NCBI GenBank assembly: GCA_038253945.1
Contig: JBBSGR010000006.1
Span: forward strand, 56,903-120,902
Source of the DNA: JBBRYW01 sp038253945
GTDB taxonomy: Bacteria > Actinomycetota > Thermoleophilia > Gaiellales > Gaiellaceae
Length of the DNA stretch: 64,000 nucleotides
Direction: 5' to 3'
This document shows, one piece after another, positions 24,092-32,763 of this stretch. Under the pieces are notes generated by a model. It did no database searches and had not been told where the DNA came from. It saw nothing but the letters and a program-made list of their open reading frames with translations. Positions within the stretch are counted from its first letter, which is position 1. Each line of letters starts with the position of its first letter. A program made the translations under genes and the position numbers.

Positions 24092-25369
24092 TCAGGCGAT
24101 GGGCTTGCCGGATGCGGACGGGGGCGACGCAGCGATGACCGCGGCCGCCGGCGCGCCGGCCCTGCGAAGGTGTCTGACACTCGGCACCGAGAGGATCCCG
24201 ATCGTCGAGAGCCCGAGCAGCGCAGCCATCAGCCAGAGCGTCGCGTCGAGCCCGATTCCGCCGGCGAGGAAGCCTGCGAGGGCGTACCCGAGCGGCATGA
24301 AGACCAGGGAGCCCATCCATTCGTATGCGCTGACGCGTGACAGGGCCTCGGTTGGCACGTGCTCTTGCAACGCCGTTAACCAGAGCGCGTTCGAGAGGCT
24401 CAGCCCGGCCATCCCGAGGACCGCAACCGCGGCGATGACCAGCGTGGGGAGCGGACGCACGAGCGTGATCGGGAGGAACGCGATCGCCCCCAGCGACAGG
24501 TAGCCCGTGAGCAGCGGTCGTGCCGGACGGAAGCGGAGCGCAACAGCGCTTCCCGCGATCGAGCCGATCCCGGCACCTGCCAGGATGATCGCCCAGTCGA
24601 AGACGCCGCCGAGGTCTCGTTTCGCGACGATCGGTCCGAGCACCCAGAGCGGTGCTACCGCGAAGTTGCCGATGGAGTAGTAGACGACGCTCGTCCAGAC
24701 CCAGCTTCGCGCGGTCAACTCGCGCCAGCCGCCCGCCAGCTCGGCGAGGAAGTACCCGCGCGCTCGCGAGCGCGAGAAGCCCCGAACCCCGAGCAGCGCA
24801 AGGAAGACCGCGCTCACGACGAACGTCCCGGAATCGACCGCGAACAGCCAGCCCGGCCCGAAGCCCGCGACGAGGAGGCCGCCCACGATGGGGCCGGCGA
24901 CCCGTACCGTGTTCCGCGTGAGCCCCATCAGGGCGTTCGCCTGCTGGAGTCGCTCCGCGCTGACTGTCTGTGGCAGCAGCCCGGTTAGCGCGGGATTGAA
25001 GAAGGCTTGCGCTGTGCCGTAGACGAGCGCGGCCACGATCAAATGCCAGAGCAGCGCGTGGCCGGTGAGGAAGAGCAGCGCGAAGACGCCCTGAGATGCG
25101 GCTCGCAGGACGTCGGAGAGGAGCATCATGAGCTGGCGGGGAAGCCGGTCGGCCCAGACCCCGCCGACGACGAGAAGGGTGACCCGGGGCACGAGTGCCG
25201 CCGCCAGGACGAGCCCGAGGTCCGAGGGCGACCCCGTCATCTCGATCACCGCCCAGGCAAGCGCGATCGGCATCAGCGCGTTTCCCGCCTCCGAGGCTGC
25301 CTGGCCCAGCCACAGCAGGCGGAAGCGGCGCTCCCCCAGCGCCCCGACGCTTCGAGATGCGGCAATCAC
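24092..25369 (-). CDS. MFS transporter (DUF894/Enterobactin exporter-like)
   Basis: 425 residues, about 12 membrane helices. F-R-L-L-W-L-G-Q-A-A-S at the N-terminus and V-W-A-D-R-L-P-R-Q in the loop between helices 2 and 3 match the EntS/MefA-like drug-efflux branch. The GTG at 25369 is chosen because homology starts with F-R-L-L-W and GGAAG is upstream. Divergent from the sigma-factor gene; an exact 10-bp inverted repeat stands between them. Likely proton-driven efflux; substrate unknown. Confidence 0.82.
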   Translation of the reverse strand: MIAASRSVGALGERRFRLLWLGQAASEAGNALMPIALAWAVIEMTGSPSDLGLVLAAALVPRVTLLVVGGVWADRLPRQLMMLLSDVLRAASQGVFALLFLTGHALLWHLIVAALVYGTAQAFFNPALTGLLPQTVSAERLQQANALMGLTRNTVRVAGPIVGGLLVAGFGPGWLFAVDSGTFVVSAVFLALLGVRGFSRSRARGYFLAELAGGWRELTARSWVWTSVVYYSIGNFAVAPLWVLGPIVAKRDLGGVFDWAIILAGAGIGSIAGSAVALRFRPARPLLTGYLSLGAIAFLPITLVRPLPTLVIAAVAVLGMAGLSLSNALWLTALQEHVPTEALSRVSAYEWMGSLVFMPLGYALAGFLAGGIGLDATLWLMAALLGLSTIGILSVPSVRHLRRAGAPAAAVIAASPPSASGKPIA

Positions 25370-25396
25370 CTTGGCATCTTCCAGGCCGCAGAAGGA

Positions 25397-25420
25397 GCGA
25401 GTGTGCCGACGCACACTCGC
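25397..25420. promoter_or_regulatory. Perfect inverted repeat between divergent MFS and sigma-factor genes
   Basis: GCGAGTGTGC (25397-25406) is repeated as its exact complement at 25411-25420 around a CGAC spacer. It lies 28 nt upstream of the MFS start and 64 nt upstream of the sigma start, the place expected for a dimeric repressor site. No regulator gene is adjacent. Confidence 0.45.
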
Positions 25421-25483
25421 TACGTCAAAGAAAGTCGGACTGATCTGTCGCGATAGCGGGCACAATAGGGCGCAGATGTTGGA

Positions 25484-27109
25484 ATGACCCCTCTTTTTGC
25501 CTCTCCTCGCACCGACCGCGCTTTCGAGCGCATGTATCGGCGCCACGCCGGCGCGGTCTATCGGTATGCCCTCGGAGTCCTGCGCGACCCGTCGGATGCG
25601 GAAGACGTCAGCCAGACCACGTTTTTGAACGCGTACCGCGCGTTCAGGCAAGGTGAGCGACCCGGCTCGCCGCACAACTGGCTGATCACGATTGCCCACA
25701 ACGTGTGCCGGCAGCGCCACCGGCTGGCGATGCGTCGTCCGGCCGAGGTGGAGCTGGGTGAGGGCCACGGCGTCGAGTTGCACGAGGTCGAGAACGGTCC
25801 GACACCCCAGGAGCTGCAGCGCGCCCTCGCGCACCTTGCGTTCAACCAGCGCGCCGCACTGGTCATGCGCGAGCTAGAGGGGCGGTCATATGCGGAGATC
25901 GCCGCAGATCTGGGCGTATCCGTCTCGGCGGTGGAGGCGCTGATCTTTCGCGCCCGGCGCGCGCTTCGCGAGCAGCTCGAGGGCCAGCTGAGCTGCGAGG
26001 AGGCACAGCTGGCGGTCTCCAGGCAGATGGACGGGGCGCTACCGCGTGACGCGAAGGGCCCGCTTCGCGCCCATCTTCGCGAGTGCCGAGAATGCGCTCG
26101 CTTCGCCCGCGCTCAGCGGGCTCAGCGCGCGGCGTTCAAGGGCCTCGCCGGTGTGCCGTTGCCGTCCTCGCTCGCCTCGCTCTTCGGCGGCGGCGCGAGC
26201 GGCTCGCCGGCGGTGGTCGCCGGCGGATCGGGTCTCTTCGTCAAGGCCGCCGTTCTGGCCTCGGTCGGCATCGTTGCCACGGGCGTCGGTGTCGAGGGAG
26301 TGCGAATCGTGCACGAGCTGCACGCTGCCCCGCCCGGGCCCGCCGCGGGGGTCGCGACGAAGCCGCACGGAGCCACGGATCGGCCGGGCCGCACAGTCTT
26401 CGTCGGGCCCCGGCTCGACGGCCGGAGGGCTTCGGCGCATTCGGGGTCGGTGCTCGTCGTACCGCGCCGCGAGCGGCGCCGGTCGGTGGGGCACGGACCG
26501 GGGCAGAGTCGAGGCGCGGTCGCTCGAGCAAGGGCGGCGGCCGGCAAGCCCGTCGCCGCACGATCCCGGGACGTGACACCGCGGACGTCTCAGAACGCGC
26601 CGCCGCGCGAAGAGCCGCCGCGGCCCGTGGGCACCCAGCCGGCTCCGGCCAACCCGTCTTCCCTCGCAGCCCCCGCGGGGGCGACGGCTCAGCCGAAGGT
26701 GCCCGGCCGGCCGGCGCGTCCGCAGGGCGCTTCAGGTCCGAAGCGGTCTCCCCCCGGTCTCACGGGGGCGAAGCCGGTGTCGCCCGCCTCGCCTCCTCAG
26801 CCGCGGTCGAAGGCAAAGTCAGGCCCAGCGCCGCGGGCGGGGGGCCCGGCAGCTCCGAAGGGCAAAGTCCCTCCCGCGCAGACGGTGGGCAAGGGTGCGA
26901 ATCCGCCGCCGCCCGCTCAGCCCGCTCCGGCTCAGCCCCCTCCGGCTCAGCCGGTGGGCAAGAGCGCGAATCCGCCTCACCCCGCGAATCCGCCGCCCGC
27001 TCAGCCCCCGGCCCAGCCGCCGCCGGGGCAGCCACAGGGCTTAGGTCCGCCCCCCGGCGCGGGTCCGCCGACGGGTGGAGGTAAGCCGCTCGGCGACGGA
27101 CGGCCTTAG
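25484..27109 (+). CDS. ECF sigma factor fused to zinc-finger, membrane helix and Pro-rich tail
   Basis: 541 residues, about three times a normal ECF sigma factor. Sigma region 2 covers about 12-60 (Y-R-R-H-A-G-A-V-Y-R-Y-A-L; D-A-E-D-V-S-Q-T-T-F) and region 4 about 105-165 (R-S-Y-A-E-I-A-A-D-L-G-V-S-V-S-A-V-E). Next comes an anti-sigma-like zinc site (C171, H197-x3-C201-x2-C204), a hydrophobic helix near 249-270, and a basic, Pro/Ala-rich tail to the end. The fusion suggests a membrane-tethered sigma factor holding its own inhibitory module. No separate anti-sigma gene is next to it. Whether the tail crosses the membrane is inference. Confidence 0.82.
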   Translation: MTPLFASPRTDRAFERMYRRHAGAVYRYALGVLRDPSDAEDVSQTTFLNAYRAFRQGERPGSPHNWLITIAHNVCRQRHRLAMRRPAEVELGEGHGVELHEVENGPTPQELQRALAHLAFNQRAALVMRELEGRSYAEIAADLGVSVSAVEALIFRARRALREQLEGQLSCEEAQLAVSRQMDGALPRDAKGPLRAHLRECRECARFARAQRAQRAAFKGLAGVPLPSSLASLFGGGASGSPAVVAGGSGLFVKAAVLASVGIVATGVGVEGVRIVHELHAAPPGPAAGVATKPHGATDRPGRTVFVGPRLDGRRASAHSGSVLVVPRRERRRSVGHGPGQSRGAVARARAAAGKPVAARSRDVTPRTSQNAPPREEPPRPVGTQPAPANPSSLAAPAGATAQPKVPGRPARPQGASGPKRSPPGLTGAKPVSPASPPQPRSKAKSGPAPRAGGPAAPKGKVPPAQTVGKGANPPPPAQPAPAQPPPAQPVGKSANPPHPANPPPAQPPAQPPPGQPQGLGPPPGAGPPTGGGKPLGDGRP

Positions 27110-27330
27110 GCGAGCGGCCGGTCTGGGTCGTCGCTCGAGTCGCGCTTCCACCAGAAGGCCAGCGCGCCTGCGACGGCCGCGAGGCCTAGGAAGACGGCGG
27201 AGAGGTTCGGTTTACGCGACCCCTCGACGGTGCCCGGAACGGCGTCCCGCGCCTTCTGCTTCATCATTCGCTTGCCGATCTGCCAGGCCGTCCAGCCGAG
27301 GAGGGCGTTCCGGCGGTTGAAGATTCCCAT
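27106..27330 (-). CDS. Small membrane protein
   Basis: 74 residues, M-G-I-F-N-R-R-N-A-L-L-G-W-T. One membrane helix near 45-66 (V-F-L-G-L-A-A-V-A-G-A-L-A-F-W-W) and a charged tail. AAAGGAG 7 nt before the ATG supports the start. It converges on the sigma gene with 4 nt overlap of the 3' ends. No named family recognised. Confidence 0.7.
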   Translation of the reverse strand: MGIFNRRNALLGWTAWQIGKRMMKQKARDAVPGTVEGSRKPNLSAVFLGLAAVAGALAFWWKRDSSDDPDRPLA

Positions 27331-27391
27331 CTCGCTCCTTTCCTTGGCCCGGAAACCTACCCTGCAGGCCGCCCTCGCGTAACCCTTCCCG

Positions 27392-27397
27392 TAGAGT
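27392..27397 (+). promoter_or_regulatory. -10 element of hisC, probable leaderless start
   Basis: TAGAGT ends 6 nt before the GTG at 27404, and no Shine-Dalgarno is present. Confidence 0.42.
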
Positions 27398-27403
27398 GCT
27401 CTC

Positions 27404-28534
27404 GTGGCCGCCCAGCTGGCCGACATCTCCGACGGCTTCTTCCGCCCCGCGGTTGGCGCGCTGGTCCCCTACGAGCCGGGAAAGCCGGTCGAGGAAGTCC
27501 AGCGCGAGCTCGACCTCGACCGGGTCGTCAAGCTAGCCTCGAACGAGGGGCCATACGGTCCGTTCCCCGAGGCTCTTGCAGCGCTCGAGCGAAGCGCCGG
27601 AGACCTGAACCGCTACCCGGACGGCGGCGGCTACAGGCTCAGGGCAGCGCTCGCCGAGCGGCACGGCGTCCAGCTCGAGGAGGTGGCGCTCGGCGCGGGT
27701 GCGGACGGGGTGGTCGACACCCTTTCGCAGGCAACGCTGGATCCGGGCGACGAGATCGTCTGCGGCTGGCCCTCGTTCCCGAGCTATGTGATCGACGCCG
27801 CAAAGCTGGGCGCCGTCTCCCGAAAGATTCCGCTCCGAGACCATCGGTACGACCTCGACGCGCTGCTGGATGCGGTCGGGCCCCGGACGAAGCTCGTTTA
27901 CGTCTGTCACCCGAACAACCCGACGGGGACGTCGAATACGACGGGCGAGCTGGACGCCTACTTCGAGCGGGTGCCCGCCCACGTGCTGACCGTTCTGGAT
28001 CAGGCCTACTTCGAGTACATCGACGACCCGGACTACCCCGACGGCGTCGAGCGGTACGCAAAGGCCGGCCTAAAGGTCGTCGTGCTGCGCACGTTCTCGA
28101 AGATCTACGGGCTCGCGGGCCTGCGCGTGGGCTACGGGATCGGCCCGAGGTCGGTCGTCACCGCGCTCGCCAAGGTGCGCCGGGCATTCGACGTCTCCTC
28201 GCCCGCGCAGGAGGCCGCGCTCGCGAGCCTCGACAGCCCCGGCGAGCTCGAGCGGCGGCGCGAACTGAATGCCGCCGGTCGCGCGGCACTCGAGCAGATG
28301 CTCCGGGAAGGGGGACTCGACCCCGCCGGCCCCGCAGTCGCCAACTTCCTCTACGCGGAGGTCGGAGACGACTCCCGTCCGGTGTTCGATTCGCTGCTCC
28401 GGGAAGGAGCGATCGTCAGACCGCTCGCGGGCTTCGGCGCTCCCGGCGCGATCCGTGTCACGGTCGGGACGCCGGACGAGCTGCGGTTCTTCGCCGATGC
28501 GCTGACACGGGTCTCCGCGCGCGTTCCCGCGTAG
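27404..28534 (+). CDS. hisC: Histidinol-phosphate aminotransferase
   Basis: 376 residues, fold-type I PLP aminotransferase. It converts imidazole-acetol phosphate and glutamate to histidinol phosphate. Motifs: L-A-S-N-E-G-P-Y-G-P at the substrate end, H-P-N-N-P-T-G-T, D-Q-A-Y-F-E-Y, the PLP lysine in T-F-S-K233-I-Y-G-L, and the R-V-G-Y block. It stands outside any his operon, so it could also serve aromatic amino acid transamination. The stop shares one base with the start of meaB. Confidence 0.88.
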   Translation: MAAQLADISDGFFRPAVGALVPYEPGKPVEEVQRELDLDRVVKLASNEGPYGPFPEALAALERSAGDLNRYPDGGGYRLRAALAERHGVQLEEVALGAGADGVVDTLSQATLDPGDEIVCGWPSFPSYVIDAAKLGAVSRKIPLRDHRYDLDALLDAVGPRTKLVYVCHPNNPTGTSNTTGELDAYFERVPAHVLTVLDQAYFEYIDDPDYPDGVERYAKAGLKVVVLRTFSKIYGLAGLRVGYGIGPRSVVTALAKVRRAFDVSSPAQEAALASLDSPGELERRRELNAAGRAALEQMLREGGLDPAGPAVANFLYAEVGDDSRPVFDSLLREGAIVRPLAGFGAPGAIRVTVGTPDELRFFADALTRVSARVPA

Positions 28535-29526
28535 TGGGGCTAGGTCGAGGCTGGACTTGGGAGACGCTCGTGACGGGTGTTCGGGCCGGCAACACGCGGG
28601 CGCTGGCACGCGCGATCAGCCTCGTCGAGGACAGAGAGCCCGCCGCCTACGACCTCGTCCGCGAACTGTACCCGGCGACCGGGCGCGCCTACGCGATCGG
28701 TGTCACCGGGCCGCCCGGAGTCGGCAAGTCGAGCCTGATCAGCGCTCTCGTCCGTCACGTTCGTGCGCAGAGCCGAACGGTGGGCGTCATCTCGGTCGAC
28801 CCCTCGAGCCCCTTCTCGAAGGGTGCCCTTCTGGGCGACCGGATCCGGCTTTCGGATCACTTTCTCGACCCTGGCGTCTTCATCCGCTCGATGGGCACCA
28901 GGGGCCATCTCGGCGGGCTCGCGGAGGCGACCCTGCAGGCGATGCTCGTGCTGGACGCGGCCGGGAAGGATCTTCTCTTCCTCGAGACGGTGGGAGCCGG
29001 GCAGGGAGAGGTGGAGGTGATCGGCAGCGCCGACACCATCGTCCTCGTCCTCATGCCGGGCTCCGGCGACTCGATCCAGGCCTTGAAGGCGGGCATCATG
29101 GAGATCCCGGACGTGATCGCGATCAACAAGATGGACCATCCCGCGGCGAAGACGATGCTGAACGAGGTGAGCTCGATTTTCTCGCTCGACCTCGAGAGCT
29201 CGTGGCACCCGCCGATCGTGCTCACGGAGGCGATGCGCGGCGAGAACGTCGAGGAGCTGTGGGAGCGGATCTCCGAGCACCGCGCGCATCTCGAGAGCGA
29301 GGGGCTGCTCGAGGCGCGGCGGCGAAAGAATCTCGCCGGTGAGGTCTTCGCCGTGGCCTCGGGGCGTGCGAAAGAGCATCTCGAGCAGGCCGTCTCGGAT
29401 AACCCCCGGTTGCGTAGCCTGCTCGATGACGTCCAGGAGCGGCGGCTCGACCCGCTGACCGCCGTGCAACGGATCATGAAGGAGGTCTTCTCGCTTGGCG
29501 ACGGGAACCGTTCCGAGGCTCGCTGA
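28534..29526 (+). CDS. meaB: MeaB/ArgK-type G-protein chaperone of methylmalonyl-CoA mutase
   Basis: 330 residues. P-loop G-P-P-G-V-G-K-S-S (59-67), the family block D-P-S-S-P-F-S-K-G-A-L-L-G-D-R, R-S-M-G-T-R-G-H-L-G-G, E-T-V-G-A-G-Q-E-like Walker B region, and N-K-M-D as the G4 motif. MeaB protects and reloads B12-dependent methylmalonyl-CoA mutase. No mutase gene is in the window. GTG overlaps the hisC stop by one base, and its own 3' end overlaps ilvA by 32 nt. Confidence 0.9.
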   Translation: MGLGRGWTWETLVTGVRAGNTRALARAISLVEDREPAAYDLVRELYPATGRAYAIGVTGPPGVGKSSLISALVRHVRAQSRTVGVISVDPSSPFSKGALLGDRIRLSDHFLDPGVFIRSMGTRGHLGGLAEATLQAMLVLDAAGKDLLFLETVGAGQGEVEVIGSADTIVLVLMPGSGDSIQALKAGIMEIPDVIAINKMDHPAAKTMLNEVSSIFSLDLESSWHPPIVLTEAMRGENVEELWERISEHRAHLESEGLLEARRRKNLAGEVFAVASGRAKEHLEQAVSDNPRLRSLLDDVQERRLDPLTAVQRIMKEVFSLGDGNRSEAR

Positions 29527-30691
29527 GATCGAGGAGGCGCGCAGACGCCTCCAGGGCGTAGCCCGCGTCACGCCGGTTTTCGGCTCGGAGACGATCTCGC
29601 GGCTCGTCGGCCGCAAGGTGACCCTCAAGGCCGAGAACCTGCAACGGACCGGCTCGTTCAAGATCCGGGGTGCGTACAACAAGATCTCGACCTTGAGCGA
29701 CGCGCAGCGCCGCGCCGGTGTCGTGGCGGCGAGCGCCGGCAACCACGGGCAGGCGGTGGCCTGGGCGGCGCGCGAGGCGGGCATCAGCGCGACCGTCTTC
29801 ATGCCCCAGGAGACGCCGATGGCGAAGGTCGAGGCGACCCGGAACTACGGGGCTCGGACGCAGCTGGTGGGCGAGGGGTTCGAGGACGCGCTCGGCGCCG
29901 CCGTCGATCTGGCGGAGTCGTCCGGCGCGACGTTCCTGCACGCGTTCGAGGACGAGACCGTGATCGCGGGCCAGGGCACGCTCGGGATCGAGCTCGCCGA
30001 GCAGGTCGAGGATTTCGAGACGGTCATCGTTCCGATCGGCGGCGGGGGGCTCGCCGCCGGCATAGCGCTCGCCCTGAGAGAGCTGCGGCCGGGCGCGCAC
30101 CTCGTCGGCGTGCAGGCGTCGGCCTGCGCCCCGCTCGCCGGGGGACGCGAGCTCGGCTACACGATCGCCGAGGGGATTGCGGTCAAGCACCCCGGCGAGC
30201 TGACGTCGTCGATCCTCAACGACGCCCTCGACGAGGTCGTGTCCGTCTCGGACGAGCAGATCAGCGAGGCGATCGTGCTCCTGCTCGAGCGGATGAAGCT
30301 TGTCGTCGAGGGTGCGGGGGCCGCGCCGGTCGCCGCTCTCCTCGCGGGCCTCGTGCCGGGAAGGGGTACCTGCGTCGCCCTCCTGTCGGGGGGCAACATC
30401 GACCCGACGCTGCTGATTTCGGTCATGCGCCACGGCCTCACCTCGGCGGGCCGGTACCTCGTCGTACGGACGCAGCTCGCAGACCGGCCCGGAGAGCTGA
30501 TCAAGCTGCTCTCGCTCGTCGCGGGCGAGCGGGGGAACGTCATCTCCGTCGAGCACCATCGTGAGGGGATGGAGGTTCCCGTCTCGGAGAGCGAGGTGGA
30601 GCTGACACTGACGATGCGCGACCAGGAGCACTGCTCGAGCCTCCTAACCGCCATGGAAGGCGCCGGCTACCCGACCGAACGGCTGCGCTGA
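29495..30691 (+). CDS. ilvA: Threonine ammonia-lyase with C-terminal ACT domain
   Basis: 398 residues. Fold-type II PLP enzyme converting threonine to 2-oxobutanoate and ammonia. PLP lysine in G-S-F-K56-I-R-G-A-Y-N; S-A-G-N-H-G-Q-A (substrate loop); the phosphate-binding G-G-G-G-L near residue 187. The C-terminal ACT domain from about 325 (V-R-T-Q-L-A-D-R-P-G-E-L) gives amino-acid feedback control. TTG start inside the end of meaB. The single short ACT domain fits the TdcB/biodegradative-length class, so anabolic or catabolic role is open. Confidence 0.9.
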   Translation: MATGTVPRLAEIEEARRRLQGVARVTPVFGSETISRLVGRKVTLKAENLQRTGSFKIRGAYNKISTLSDAQRRAGVVAASAGNHGQAVAWAAREAGISATVFMPQETPMAKVEATRNYGARTQLVGEGFEDALGAAVDLAESSGATFLHAFEDETVIAGQGTLGIELAEQVEDFETVIVPIGGGGLAAGIALALRELRPGAHLVGVQASACAPLAGGRELGYTIAEGIAVKHPGELTSSILNDALDEVVSVSDEQISEAIVLLLERMKLVVEGAGAAPVAALLAGLVPGRGTCVALLSGGNIDPTLLISVMRHGLTSAGRYLVVRTQLADRPGELIKLLSLVAGERGNVISVEHHREGMEVPVSESEVELTLTMRDQEHCSSLLTAMEGAGYPTERLR

Positions 30692-30694
30692 GCG

Positions 30695-31315
30695 TCACTC
30701 CTCAGACCCGCTGAGCCACCGAGCCGCCGCCTCGCGGCCTCGCGGGTCGAGCACGAGCCCCCAGTGGTCGAGGCCGGGGAGATACGCCTCGGTCGCTCCG
30801 TAGCGCTCGCCGATCGAGCGCCCGCGCTCGGCCGCGAACTCGTCTCCGTAGACGACGAGTGCCGGGCACGGAAGGGTAGGCACCGAGAGACCACGCTTCC
30901 GCTCCCTGCGCGCGAGCACGGATTCGGATCGTCCCGGGACTCCGTAGGGGAAGGGGCCGTATTCCTGCTCCGGGTCGAACGTCCCCTCGGTCAGCTCGAT
31001 CGCCGGGTCGGTGCCCTGAACCTCGGCCGGCGGGCTCGGCTCGAGCAGGATCAAGCCCTGGGCAGCCGCTCGTCCGGCGGCCAGCATCGCCACGAGGCCC
31101 CCCATGCTCCAGCCGCACACCACGCGCGGCTGCGGCAGCAGCTCAGCAGTTCGGTGCAGCACCGCGGTGTAGTTCGACATCGAGGCATGAGCCACGGCCA
31201 GGCCCGCCTGGAGGTCGATCGCCTGCACGCTGATGCCGGGGAAGGCGTCGGCCCATGGTTCGAAGATCCACGGCCCGCTGCCGGCCCCGTGGGCGAGAAG
31301 CAGCGAGCGCGTCAG
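30695..31315 (-). CDS. Alpha/beta hydrolase without a standard start codon
   Basis: About 206 residues. The N-terminal strand and oxyanion region read L-L-L-A-H-G-A-G-S-G-P-W, then G-W-S-M-G-G holds the nucleophile serine, and L-D-H-W-G the catalytic His. Conserved N-terminal sequence starts directly after the stop of the upstream gene, but no ATG, GTG or TTG precedes it; the first in-frame GTG (31228) would cut off the oxyanion strand. CTG 31315, with GAGGCGGGG just upstream, is the best candidate start. An unrecognised base error is the alternative. Substrate unknown. Confidence 0.68.
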   Translation of the reverse strand: MTRSLLLAHGAGSGPWIFEPWADAFPGISVQAIDLQAGLAVAHASMSNYTAVLHRTAELLPQPRVVCGWSMGGLVAMLAAGRAAAQGLILLEPSPPAEVQGTDPAIELTEGTFDPEQEYGPFPYGVPGRSESVLARRERKRGLSVPTLPCPALVVYGDEFAAERGRSIGERYGATEAYLPGLDHWGLVLDPRGREAAARWLSGSEE

Positions 31316-31322
31316 CCCCGCC

Positions 31323-32669
31323 TCAGGTTCCGCAACGGCGGAAGCACACGGTCGAGTTGCCGCGCTTCTGCCAGCCGGCGATGCCGCCCGTCGTCACCGG
31401 TCGCGCGTCGATCCCCGAGGCGACCAGGATGCTCGCAGCGATCGATGCCCGCGCGCCGGTCTCGCAGATCGTGACGACTGGACGGTCGCCCCTGAGATCC
31501 TCGCTGCACTGACGGAGCAGCCGATACGGGACGTTGCGGCTGCCCGGGATGTAGCCGTCGTCGCGCTCGTTCTTCTCGCGAACGTCGACGAGCTCGATCT
31601 CGTCGCGCGCGAGGAGTGCCTCGAGCTCGTCCAGCTCGAGTGGCTCGAGCCGCTCGGGAGTGGGGGGGTCGACGAGGAAGCCGCCGAGCTCGAGGAAGCC
31701 GACGGCACGCAGGCTCCTGGCCGCACGTTCGCCTTCGGCTCGATCTGTCGGGTGGAGGACGATCGCCTCGTCGGGCGAGAGGATGAAGGCCGTCTTCGTC
31801 GCGAAGGAGGATCCGCTCACAGGCACGTTGATCGCGCCGGCGACGTGACCGGCCTCGAAGGTTGTCGCCGGGCGCACGTCGAGCACGGCCGCCGTCGTGG
31901 TCGCGGCTCCCTCGAGCGGCGGTAGGTCGTGGGGCCGGCCGAGGAACGGACCGCGGTTCAGAGCGACAATGCGCTCGAGGTTGGGTGGCCTCGGCGAGCG
32001 GATCCCGGTCGACAACTCGACGAACTCGTTCTCGTCAATCGCCGCCAGCGCACGGTTGAACCGTCGCTCGAAGCCGATCGTCGTGGACGCCTTCGAGCTC
32101 ATCGCGGCGCCGCACAGCGACCCGGCCACGTGGCCCGGGTACACCTCGACGCCGTCCGGAAGCTCGAGCAGCCGCCGCAGGCTTCGGAACAGGCCGCGTG
32201 CTCCCTCGCGCGCCTCGACTGCGAGGTCCGGGCGCGCCGCGTCGCCGACGAGCAGCGAGTCGCCGGTCAGGACGAGCCAGGGCTCATCCGCCCGCGAGCG
32301 GTCGAGGACCGCCAGGCAGCAGTGCTCGGGTCTGTGACCCGGCGTGTGGATGACGCGCAGGGTCACGTCGCCGACGTCGATCTCGGTGCCGTCCTCGATC
32401 GGCTCGAACGGGAACTCCGCCTCGGAAGCAGGGTGAACGCGAACAGGAACGCCGTGCTCGACTGCGAGGCGGCCGTGTCCCGAGACGTGGTCGGCGTGCG
32501 TGTGCGTCTCCACGACGCAGCAGATCGTGACCTCGCGCCGGGCGGCTTCCTCGAGATAAGGCTCGATCGCGAAGGCGGGGTCGACGATCACCGCCTCGCC
32601 GGCATGCTCGTCGCCGATCAGATATGAGGCGCAGCCGAGATCGTCATCCACGAACTGCTTGAACAGCAC
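31323..32669 (-). CDS. Persulfide dioxygenase-like metallo-hydrolase with two rhodanese domains
   Basis: About 448 residues. The N-terminal metallo-beta-lactamase domain has T-H-T-H-A-D-H-V-S-G-H, H-T-P-G-H-R-P-E-H and L-T-G-D-S-L-L, as in ETHE1-type persulfide dioxygenases and their rhodanese fusions. A first rhodanese-like domain lacks the catalytic Cys (V-L-H-P-T-D-R). The second has it in I-C-E-T-G-A-R-A-S. Probable role: oxidation and transfer of sulfane sulfur (H2S detoxification). GTG 32669 places F-K-Q-F at the usual N-terminus; an earlier GTG at 32687 is also possible. Confidence 0.85.
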   Translation of the reverse strand: MLFKQFVDDDLGCASYLIGDEHAGEAVIVDPAFAIEPYLEEAARREVTICCVVETHTHADHVSGHGRLAVEHGVPVRVHPASEAEFPFEPIEDGTEIDVGDVTLRVIHTPGHRPEHCCLAVLDRSRADEPWLVLTGDSLLVGDAARPDLAVEAREGARGLFRSLRRLLELPDGVEVYPGHVAGSLCGAAMSSKASTTIGFERRFNRALAAIDENEFVELSTGIRSPRPPNLERIVALNRGPFLGRPHDLPPLEGAATTTAAVLDVRPATTFEAGHVAGAINVPVSGSSFATKTAFILSPDEAIVLHPTDRAEGERAARSLRAVGFLELGGFLVDPPTPERLEPLELDELEALLARDEIELVDVREKNERDDGYIPGSRNVPYRLLRQCSEDLRGDRPVVTICETGARASIAASILVASGIDARPVTTGGIAGWQKRGNSTVCFRRCGT

Positions 32670-32763
32670 CGGAACCGACGGTAACACGGCGCGCCGCTAC
32701 TTTTCTTGAAGCATTACGAGAGCTTATGCCAGGCTTAACACGCTCGCTCGGAGGCTCGACCTC

